The position numbers and the translations under genes were made by a program. A DNA stretch of 10,557 nucleotides from Desulfobulbus sp. (GTDB lineage: Bacteria; Desulfobacterota; Desulfobulbia; Desulfobulbales; Desulfobulbaceae): contig JAUVLX010000102.1 of the NCBI GenBank assembly GCA_030600525.1, forward strand, positions 1 through 10,557, in the 5' to 3' direction. The notes under the pieces were generated by a model, which searched no databases, was not told the origin of the DNA, and saw nothing but the letters and a program-made list of their open reading frames with translations. Shown one piece after another: positions 1 to 5,813 of the stretch. Every line of letters starts with the position of its first letter. Position 1 is the first letter of the stretch.

Positions 1-750
1 GAACGGACCTGTTAACATGTAATTGTTTGAAAAATCAATCTGAAAACTACACAGAACCTATTTGACGACAAAAGCTCAGAAGGTTAACCCCCACAAACAG
101 ATTGAAAATATCGAATAATCGCCTGAAGATAAAAAATGACCAGTAATGCGGATAAGGAACAAGTGTTACTGTGCCATATTTGGATACTTTTCAACACCCT
201 TTCATAATTTGTTTATTTTCAAGTTACAATTTATTATGATCAAATCAATTTAATTTCTGCACCAAACGAACTTTTCGAGCAAACTGAACTCTTTCATAAA
301 TAATATAGATAAAGAGTCGTGAAAACGTATATCTTCGTATAATATCGTTGACTGGCCAAGAAAAACATTGAGGGAAAACAGCAAGTTCTTTATTTTTAAG
401 TTGACAAAAAGCTCAATTTAAAATAGGAAAATCCTAGCTGGTAAATTAAATTTGAAAGGGTAAGGTTTTTTCCCTACCGATGCTATGCTAATACTGTAAT
501 TCTATAAAATCCAAAACAACGTCCCTAACCTGTTTCAGGTTAAACAGGTTAATCATAGAAGGAGCTATAACGAAACGAAATTATTGATTAGATTAACCTT
601 GTAAAAGTGTGAAAAACCATTTTAAAAATTGTCAACTACTTAGCAGATCAGCTACTTAAACCAAGAGGGAGCAATCGTAAAACTGTGTTTGAAAGTTTGA
701 CAAAAATAGCCTTGCAAAGAATTCAACGAATTCCACTAGTCACGACTTTG
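1..750. other. AT-rich gene-free upstream region
   Basis: No convincing coding sequence is visible on either strand. The stretch is clearly richer in A and T than the genes that follow. It contains scattered inverted repeats: CAGTAA/TTACTG at 141-146 and 166-171, TAGGA-AAA-TCCTA at 424-436, an imperfect hairpin with a T6 loop at 459-478, and a compound AACCTG/CAGGTT element at 527-550. TTGACA hexamers occur at 401-406 and 697-702, but neither has a good -10 box at the usual 16-18 bp spacing. An SD-like AGAAGGAG at 556-563 is not followed by a nearby start codon. No tRNA, rRNA or B12-riboswitch consensus was recognised. Confidence 0.6.
527..550. repeat. Compound inverted/direct repeat of AACCTG half-sites
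   Basis: Three copies of one 6-bp half-site sit in a row: AACCTG (527-532), CAGGTT (536-541) and CAGGTT (545-550), separated by TTT and AAA. Copies one and two form a dyad with a 3-bp centre. Copies one and three form a longer perfect 9-bp dyad, AACCTGTTT/AAACAGGTT, with a 6-nt centre. Such an arrangement is typical of an operator, or of two mutually exclusive RNA hairpins. No regulator is encoded in the window, so the role is unknown. Confidence 0.5.
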
Positions 751-807
751 AAAAAGCCATGATATAATTAACTGCTTTAGCAGCTAATTATATCATGGCT
801 TTTTTTT
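751..807 (+). terminator. Long bidirectional terminator-like hairpin
   Basis: The arms 751-770 and 785-804 are a perfect 20-bp inverted repeat. Inside them, after one A/C mismatch, CTGC (772-775) pairs with GCAG (780-783) around a TTTA loop. The right arm runs into eight T residues (800-807), and the left arm begins with five A residues, so the element could terminate transcription on both strands. No gene lies upstream in the window, so what it terminates is unclear. It may close a transcript from before the window or a small RNA, or act on readthrough into the CoA-transferase operon. Confidence 0.75.
760..768 (+). promoter_or_regulatory. Candidate extended -10 promoter inside the hairpin
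   Basis: The left hairpin arm contains TGATATAAT, a perfect match to the sigma-70 extended -10 form TGnTATAAT. No good -35 is present 16-18 bp upstream (around 739-746), but extended -10 promoters often do without one. Initiation near 775 would fall in the hairpin loop, so the transcript would carry only the right arm and could not fold the terminator. It would give a leader of roughly 100 nt before the CoA-transferase gene at 873. Because the arms are inverted repeats, the same element occurs on the minus strand at 787-795. Confidence 0.35.
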
Positions 808-820
808 GTGCAGAAAGGAC

Positions 821-861
821 GGAGAAACATCTTGTTTCTCCCGATTAACAAGAAAGCTTGT
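821..861 (+). promoter_or_regulatory. Two small leader hairpins before the CoA-transferase start
   Basis: GGAGAAAC (821-828) pairs perfectly with GTTTCTCC (834-841) around a 5-nt loop. ACAAG (848-852) pairs with CTTGT (857-861) around AAAG. The first stem traps the only strong SD-like string here, AAAGGACGGAG (814-824), although no in-frame start lies next to it. The second stem ends 11 nt before the TTG start. These could influence translation of the first cistron, but this is inferred from pairing only. Confidence 0.35.
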
Positions 862-872
862 GAGATAGAAAA

Positions 873-1889
873 TTGGAAAATTACGCTGAAATGTATTGGA
901 CAGGTTTATCTCCCGATGAAGCAAGGGCAGCACTTGTCAATAAAGACAAGTCCATGAAGGACAGGCGGATGACGCTGAAAGAAGCGGTAAGCCAATTTAT
1001 CAAAGACGGCGATAACGTGGGAGTTGGAGGCTTTGTGAACATCCGTCAACCTATCGCTATCACCCATGAGATGGTACGTCATGGTTTTAAAGACCTGACC
1101 CTTTCCTGGCAGTCCGCCGGTATGGCCCCTGACTATCTCGCTGGCGCAATGATGCTCAATCCAGACCATTTTTCCATCAAGCGCATTGAGCTTGCTTACT
1201 GGGGTCACGAAGCATTTGGACTATCTCCAATGTTCCGTTTTCTTGCTGAGCGCGGCATGCTGGAAATTGAAGACTGGAGTAACTACAATATGTCAGCAAG
1301 GTTCAAGGCTGGTTCCATGGGCTTACCATTCATTCCAACCCGTGGTCCTCTTGGTGGTGACATTCCATCCAGTTGCAGAACCAAAATTATAGATTGCCCA
1401 TTTACTGGTCGCCCAATTGCTCTCCTGCCAGCGAGCAATCCTGATGTTGCAATTATTCACGTTCAGGCAGCCGACCAATACGGTAATTGTATTATTCGTG
1501 GTACTGACGCAACCTGTGCTGAAATTGCCATGGCATCAGCGCATACCATCGTCACCTGTGAGCAACTAGTCTCCCATGAACTGATTACACAAACTCCGAA
1601 AGATGTTGGTATCCCATTTGTGGCAGTCGATGCAGTTATTGAAGTGCCATTTGGAGCATACCCAGGTGCGTGTCGTCGTCATTATTACTTTAATGGTGAT
1701 CATATTAGTGCATTCCACGCTGGAGCTACTGAAATGTGCAAAGGTGGTGTACCTGATACTTTGAAGACCTATTACGATGAATATATCTATAACACAAAGA
1801 CTTTTGAAGATTTCATCGCGAAGTTTCCGGTTCAAAGATTGATAGCAGATCAGAAAGCAGAGTCTTTCAACTGTGAACGATTGGCCTAA
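873..1889 (+). CDS. CoA transferase subunit alpha, glutaconate CoA-transferase (family I) type
   Basis: Alpha subunit of a heteromeric family I CoA transferase, expected to be cytoplasmic and to move CoA between two carboxylic acids together with the next gene product. The family-defining stretches are visible: the GVGGF loop at about residues 50-54 (family GctA has ALGGF), PDVAIIHVQAADQYGN at 189-204, and AHTIVTCEQLVSHELI at 222-237 followed by a VDAV..PFGAYP segment. At 338 aa it is slightly longer than Acidaminococcus GctA because of about 30 extra N-terminal residues. An in-frame TGA at 861 limits the start to TTG 873, ATG 891 or ATG 954. TTG 873 keeps the whole extension, which looks protein-like, but has only a weak GAGATAG upstream. 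ATG 954 would match the usual family N-terminus. It is first in the cluster, 50 bp before the beta subunit. Substrates cannot be read from sequence; context favours succinate, propionate or related acids. Confidence 0.88.
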   Translation: MENYAEMYWTGLSPDEARAALVNKDKSMKDRRMTLKEAVSQFIKDGDNVGVGGFVNIRQPIAITHEMVRHGFKDLTLSWQSAGMAPDYLAGAMMLNPDHFSIKRIELAYWGHEAFGLSPMFRFLAERGMLEIEDWSNYNMSARFKAGSMGLPFIPTRGPLGGDIPSSCRTKIIDCPFTGRPIALLPASNPDVAIIHVQAADQYGNCIIRGTDATCAEIAMASAHTIVTCEQLVSHELITQTPKDVGIPFVAVDAVIEVPFGAYPGACRRHYYFNGDHISAFHAGATEMCKGGVPDTLKTYYDEYIYNTKTFEDFIAKFPVQRLIADQKAESFNCERLA

Positions 1890-1939
1890 AAGGCGAAATT
1901 AACAGGAAACTATTGTTAGAATAATAGACAAGGAATCGC

Positions 1940-2779
1940 ATGACAGCTTCTACAGATTACACCGCTCAGGAAATAATCGTTGCGGCGGGTGCTAAAGTAT
2001 TAGAAGATAATAAAATAGTGTTTATTGGAACCGGCCTCCCTATGGTCGCTTCATTGCTTGCCAAACAAACCCACGCTCCAGGCCTCATCCCGGTTTTTGA
2101 AGCTGGTGCAGTTGGTCCTCCGTTAAATGTTGGATTGCCAATTTCTGTTGGTGATTCAAAAACATTCACCGGAGCATCGTTTGTTGGTGGCCTGAATACT
2201 GCATTTGAACTCACCCAACGAGGGTTTGCTGATTTCGGTTTTATTAGTGGTGCTGAAGTTGATAAGTATGGTAATCTCAATTCTACCATGATCGGTGATT
2301 TCCCTGCAGGATACCAGACGCCAAGAGTAAGGCTACCCGGTAGTGGTGGAGCAAGTGATATGGCTGCATCCTGTGAACGAACTATTTTGCTCGTCCCTCA
2401 TGACAAACGTAAATTCACTGAAAAACTGCAATATGTAACCAGTCCTGGTCACCTTGATGGATCTCCTGGTGCCCGTTTCAATGCAGGCTTACAGGGCAAA
2501 GGACCTTATCGACTCATCAGCACAAAAGGTATCTTTGATTTTGAAGAAGAATCAAAAAGAATGCGTCTGATACACTATTTCCCGGGTGAAACAATTGAAT
2601 CTGTTCAAGCGGCAACTGGTTTTGAGCTGCTAGTAGCGCCCGATGCAAGTGAATTTGCACCACCGACAGAAGAAGAAGTGAGGATGATTCGTGAAGATAT
2701 TGACCCTAGTGGAGCATTTGTTAAACGAGCGAAAAAGAAAGCAAATAAGAGTATCAACTTAACAGTACCACAAATGTAG
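1940..2779 (+). CDS. CoA transferase subunit beta, catalytic Glu54 present
   Basis: Beta subunit partner of the preceding gene (279 aa), carrying the catalytic residue. The N-terminal GTGLP motif is at residues 30-34. PVFEAGAVGPP follows, with Glu54 in the same position as the catalytic Glu54 of Acidaminococcus glutaconate CoA-transferase beta (VESG motif), where it forms the glutamyl-CoA thioester. Other family stretches are ISGAEVDKYGNLNST, the GSGGASDMA loop, YVTSPGHLDGSPGAR and a C-terminal REDIDPSGAF. The catalytic Glu argues for a real transferase rather than an IpdAB-like hydrolase, in which that residue is lost. The start ATG 1940 has AAGGA at 1930-1934, five bases away. The 50-bp gap to the alpha gene indicates one transcript. 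Neighbouring mutase and epimerase genes suggest a link to succinyl-CoA or propionyl-CoA metabolism. Confidence 0.9.
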   Translation: MTASTDYTAQEIIVAAGAKVLEDNKIVFIGTGLPMVASLLAKQTHAPGLIPVFEAGAVGPPLNVGLPISVGDSKTFTGASFVGGLNTAFELTQRGFADFGFISGAEVDKYGNLNSTMIGDFPAGYQTPRVRLPGSGGASDMAASCERTILLVPHDKRKFTEKLQYVTSPGHLDGSPGARFNAGLQGKGPYRLISTKGIFDFEEESKRMRLIHYFPGETIESVQAATGFELLVAPDASEFAPPTEEEVRMIREDIDPSGAFVKRAKKKANKSINLTVPQM

Positions 2780-2987
2780 CACTGCTTTTTCCGGTTTAAC
2801 TACCCTGCAAAGTACTTTTCATCAGCAAAACTGCTTTAGCCTGGCAGTAGTACCACCCGGAATATTCTATTTTATTTGTAAAATATCACGGAAGTATCCA
2901 TTCAAATATTTTGTGATAGTATGCTTATTTGAAAATAATCATTCTGCATCAATAAAGTATGTAGAAGGTAAAACAGGGAGAAGTAAC
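2780..2987 (+). other. Intergenic region between CoA transferase and epimerase
   Basis: This 208-bp gap is long for an operon that is otherwise contiguous in function. It holds a small imperfect hairpin, ACTGC/GCAGT at 2830-2834 and 2844-2848, with no T-run, so no good terminator is seen. Further on lie the dyad and possible promoter listed separately. An in-frame ATG-less extension of the epimerase frame, with a GTG at 2913, starts here but has no ribosome binding site. Confidence 0.5.
2901..2933 (+). promoter_or_regulatory. Dyad around a possible extended -10 element
   Basis: TTCAAATA (2901-2908) and TATTTGAA (2926-2933) are a perfect 8-bp inverted repeat with 17 nt between them. The centre contains TGATAGTAT (2914-2922), which fits an extended -10 pattern (TG-n-TAGTAT, four of six in the hexamer). 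No clear -35 is visible. The layout would suit an operator covering a promoter for the epimerase, mutase and meaB genes. Both the promoter and operator roles are inferred. Confidence 0.35.
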
Positions 2988-3392
2988 ATGAAAATTACAA
3001 AAATTGATCATCTCGGCATTGCGGTTCCCAGTATTGAAGATGGAAAGAAATTTTGGACAGATGTACTCGGATTAGAGCTTGAAGGCTCCGAAACTGTTGA
3101 AGAACAAAAAGTAACCACTGCTTTTTTCCCAGTAGGTCAAAGTGAGGTGGAACTGCTTGAGTCCACCGCTCCTGACGGGCCTGTTGCTAAATTTATTGAA
3201 AAGAAGGGAGCAGGTTTTCAGCACGTTGCTTTTCAAGTACCAGATATTGTTGAAGCACTTGAAGAATTAAAAGAAAAAGGCATTAAACTGATCGATCAAA
3301 CACCTCGCATAGGTGCTGGTGGAGCAAAAATTGCTTTTCTGCATCCCAAAGCAACTGGTGGAATATTAGTAGAGCTCTGCCAGAGAGACTAA
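2988..3392 (+). CDS. mce: Methylmalonyl-CoA epimerase
   Basis: Cytoplasmic metal-dependent enzyme of the vicinal-oxygen-chelate fold that interconverts (2S)- and (2R)-methylmalonyl-CoA, linking the mutase to carboxylation or decarboxylation steps. The 134-aa product has the typical family length and the opening KIDHLGIAVPSIEDGKKFW, followed by a second beta-alpha-beta module from GFQHVAFQV. Likely metal ligands are His8, His79 and Glu129 (in LVELC), with Glu55 in the VELLE stretch as a probable fourth. The frame is open further upstream to a GTG at 2913, but ATG 2988 is chosen because GGGAGAAG (2976-2983) sits just before it and the protein then starts exactly at the conserved N-terminus. The mutase follows after 176 bp containing several hairpins. 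Confidence 0.93.
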   Translation: MKITKIDHLGIAVPSIEDGKKFWTDVLGLELEGSETVEEQKVTTAFFPVGQSEVELLESTAPDGPVAKFIEKKGAGFQHVAFQVPDIVEALEELKEKGIKLIDQTPRIGAGGAKIAFLHPKATGGILVELCQRD

Positions 3393-3401
3393 AAGTACAA
3401 C

Positions 3402-3529
3402 ATTATGCTGGGAGCGGTTCGCGGCAACGAACTGTACCGCATAATCCTAACAAAAATAAAACAACATGCTCCTTCAACTTTACAGCGATGTTCATCGTTA
3501 CAACGAAGGAGCATATAGCTTTCAGCTAT
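3402..3529 (+). promoter_or_regulatory. Three-hairpin structured leader before the mutase gene
   Basis: Three successive stem-loops fill the gap before the mutase. Hairpin 1 pairs ATTATGC (3402-3408) with GCATAAT (3439-3445), with an inner stem CGGTTCG (3415-3421)/CGAACTG (3428-3434), one G-U pair. Hairpin 2 has a perfect 10-bp outer stem, ATGCTCCTTC (3466-3475) with GAAGGAGCAT (3505-3514), and an inner stem CGAT/ATCG at 3486-3497. Hairpin 3 pairs ATAGCT (3515-3520) with AGCTAT (3524-3529) around TTC. None has a T-run, so these are not standard terminators. No cobalamin-riboswitch consensus is recognisable. A conserved cis-regulatory RNA or a processing site is possible. Confidence 0.45.
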
Positions 3530-3568
3530 TATTAAAGGGGCATTTCCCAATACACAAGGAGTAAGGAC

Positions 3569-5722
3569 ATGGCACAAAAACCGAACTATAATGAATGGGT
3601 GGAAATGGCGACCAAGCAGATGAAAGGCAAATCGCCTGACAGCCTGACTTGGAAATCACCTGAAGGCATTGATGTAAAATGTCTTTATACTGCTGCTGAT
3701 CTCGAAGGTATGGATACAGTAGGCAGCCTGCCAGGTATGGCACCTTATACTCGTGGCCCAATGGCTACCATGTATGCTGGTCGTCCTTGGACCATTCGTC
3801 AGTATGCTGGGTTCTCCACTGCTGCAGCATCCAACGCTTTTTATCGTCGTAACCTGGCAGCTGGTCAGAAAGGTCTTTCTGTAGCCTTTGACCTTGCAAC
3901 CCATCGTGGTTACGACTCAGACAACCCACGCGTTTCCGGTGATATCGGTAAAGCTGGAGTTGCTATTGACTCTATCGAAGATATGAAAATTCTCTTTGAT
4001 GGAATCCCGCTTGACAAAATGTCAGTTTCCATGACCATGAACGGAGCGGTTCTTCCTATTCTTGGTATGTGGATCGCAGCTGCTGAAGAATCAGGTGTCG
4101 GCAAAGAGAAACTGAACGGAACAATTCAAAACGATATTCTCAAAGAATATCTGACCCGTAATACCTATATCTATCCTCCAGCACCTTCTATGCGGATAGT
4201 TTCTGATATTATGGCATATGCTTCCAAAAATATGCCTCGATACAATACCATCAGTATCAGTGGCTACCATATCATGGAAGCTGGAGCTGACTCTGTTCTT
4301 CAAACCGCATTTACCCTTGCGGATGGTATTGAATACGTTCGTGCAGCTATTGAATCCGGTATGGATGTTGATACCTTTGCACCTCGTCTTTCCTTCTTCT
4401 TTGGCATCGGCATGAACTTTTTCATGGATATCGCGATGCTGAGAGCTGCCCGCTTCTTATGGCATCGATCTATGCAGCAGTTTAAACCAACAAATATTAA
4501 GTCTTCCATGCTCCGTACGCATTGCCAGACATCAGGTTGGAGTTTGACTGAGCAGGATCCATACAACAACATCATTAGAACAACACTGGAAGCAATGTCT
4601 GCTACCCTCGGTGGTACCCAGTCACTGCATACCAACTCCTACGACGAAGCTGTTTGTCTGCCTACAGACTTCTCTGCACGTATTGCACGTAACACCCAGA
4701 TCATCATTCAGGAAGAAACTCACACCTGTAAAGTTGCTGATCCACTTGGTGGCTCCTATTATATTGAGTATCTCACCAACCAAATCGTTGAGAAAGCTCA
4801 AGAAATCCTCGATGAAATCGAAGAAATCGGTGGTATGTCTAAAGCTATCGAGTCTGGTATGCCTAAAATGCGTATCGAAGAATCAGCTGCCCGTCGTCAA
4901 GCTCGTATTGACCAAGGTTCTGATGTTATCGTTGGTGTTAACAAGCATCGTCTTGAAGATGAAAAGCTTGACTTCGAGATTCTTGAAGTACCTGATTCTG
5001 TTCGCCTTGAGCAGATCGAACGTCTTAAAGAAATTAAATCAACCCGTAATGAAGCTGAAACCCAAGCATGCCTTGCAGCAATTACAAAAGCTGCTGAAGG
5101 AGAAGGTAACCTCCTTGAGGTTGCAGTTGCTGCCGCTAAAGCTAGGGCAACAGTTGGAGAAATTTCTGACGCTATGGAAAAAGTATTTGGACGTTATGTT
5201 GCGACAACCCAATGTGTTTCTGGTGCCTATTCTTCAGAATACAGTGAAGCTAACCCAGAAAGTGCTAATGTTATCGAAGGGTTCCGTAAGCGCACTGAAA
5301 ACTTCCTTGCAAAAACCGGTCGTCGCCCACGTATTCTTGTAACTAAAATGGGACAGGACGGACATGACAGGGGTATTAAAGTTGTCGCCTCTTCTTTTGC
5401 TGATCTCGGATTTGATGTAGATATCAGCCCAATGTTCCAAACACCTGACGAAGCAGCAAAAATGGCCATCGAAAACGATGTTCACATTGTTGGTGCATCA
5501 AGTCTTGCTGCTGGACATAAATCACTGGTTCCAGAGCTGATTGAAAAACTCAAAGCACAAGGTGCTGGCGAAATCGGTGTTGTTGCTGGTGGTGTTATTC
5601 CACCTAGTGATTACGATTACCTCTACGATAAAGGCTGTAAAGCTATCTTTGGACCAGGAACGCCAATTACTACTTCAGCTAGTAAGGTACTGGATCTGCT
5701 TGAAGCTCAATACATTAAATAA
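3569..5722 (+). CDS. scpA: Methylmalonyl-CoA mutase, single-chain B12-dependent
   Basis: Adenosylcobalamin-dependent radical enzyme interconverting succinyl-CoA and (R)-methylmalonyl-CoA in the cytoplasm. The 717-aa length matches the homodimer-type enzyme (E. coli Sbm, catalytic chain of Propionibacterium MutB). The TIM-barrel domain covers about residues 1-550. Tyr79 in RQYAGF, Arg197 in LTRNTY and His234 in GYHIMEAGA correspond to MutB Tyr89, Arg207 and His244. The Tyr/Arg pair indicates methylmalonyl-CoA rather than isobutyryl-CoA mutase. The cobalamin domain (about 585-717) has DGHDRG with cobalt-ligand His599, Lys593 and Asp597, ASSL at 643-646 and GGVIPP at 674-679, so the base-off/His-on site is intact. 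ATG 3569 has AAGGAG at 3556-3561. The epimerase precedes it and its chaperone MeaB follows. No frameshift or missing catalytic residue is seen. Confidence 0.97.
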   Translation: MAQKPNYNEWVEMATKQMKGKSPDSLTWKSPEGIDVKCLYTAADLEGMDTVGSLPGMAPYTRGPMATMYAGRPWTIRQYAGFSTAAASNAFYRRNLAAGQKGLSVAFDLATHRGYDSDNPRVSGDIGKAGVAIDSIEDMKILFDGIPLDKMSVSMTMNGAVLPILGMWIAAAEESGVGKEKLNGTIQNDILKEYLTRNTYIYPPAPSMRIVSDIMAYASKNMPRYNTISISGYHIMEAGADSVLQTAFTLADGIEYVRAAIESGMDVDTFAPRLSFFFGIGMNFFMDIAMLRAARFLWHRSMQQFKPTNIKSSMLRTHCQTSGWSLTEQDPYNNIIRTTLEAMSATLGGTQSLHTNSYDEAVCLPTDFSARIARNTQIIIQEETHTCKVADPLGGSYYIEYLTNQIVEKAQEILDEIEEIGGMSKAIESGMPKMRIEESAARRQARIDQGSDVIVGVNKHRLEDEKLDFEILEVPDSVRLEQIERLKEIKSTRNEAETQACLAAITKAAEGEGNLLEVAVAAAKARATVGEISDAMEKVFGRYVATTQCVSGAYSSEYSEANPESANVIEGFRKRTENFLAKTGRRPRILVTKMGQDGHDRGIKVVASSFADLGFDVDISPMFQTPDEAAKMAIENDVHIVGASSLAAGHKSLVPELIEKLKAQGAGEIGVVAGGVIPPSDYDYLYDKGCKAIFGPGTPITTSASKVLDLLEAQYIK

Positions 5723-5724
5723 TC

Positions 5725-5779
5725 AGTATATATACTCCTGATGCAACAGACGGGCAGCTATACTAGGTTGCCCGTCTGT
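5725..5779 (+). other. Palindrome and hairpin between mutase and meaB
   Basis: Right after the mutase stop lies a perfect 12-bp palindrome, AGTATATATACT (5725-5736). It is followed by a GC-rich hairpin whose arms ACAGACGGGCA (5746-5756) and TGCCCGTCTGT (5769-5779) match over 11 bp. The hairpin is followed by CTTCCCTCC rather than a T-run, so it is not a canonical terminator. It could protect the mutase mRNA 3' end or partly reduce meaB expression. Confidence 0.45.
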
Positions 5780-5813
5780 CTTCCCTCCAAAATTTGCCCC
5801 TGAGAGTACCATC

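Noticed and set aside
401..429. Sigma-70 promoter from TTGACA 401-406
   Set aside because: The hexamer 17 bp downstream is TAGGAA, only three of six matches; TAAAAT at 419-424 is too close. Mentioned only as context.
770..2840. Shared 12-mer AACTGCTTTAGC at 770-781 and 2829-2840, each in a small hairpin context
   Set aside because: A few 12-base matches are expected by chance in 10.5 kb of AT-leaning sequence, and the flanks do not match.
2913..2987. 25-residue N-terminal extension of the epimerase starting at GTG 2913
   Set aside because: It has no ribosome binding site, overlaps the dyad and promoter-like element, and lies outside the conserved domain. ATG 2988 has a good SD and fits the family length.
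3405..3518. 37-codon ORF in the mutase leader as a real gene
   Set aside because: It has no SD, overlaps strong hairpins and shows no recognisable protein features. Kept only as a possibility within the leader finding.
3393..3568. Cobalamin riboswitch before the mutase
   Set aside because: Neither the conserved B12-box sequence nor the expected overall fold was recognisable; only simple consecutive hairpins are present.
4611..5342. Long alternative + frame inside the mutase gene (243 codons)
   Set aside because: It is a shadow of the mutase reading frame. The translation is a low-complexity Leu/Lys/Val string, and the true frame encodes all mutase motifs.
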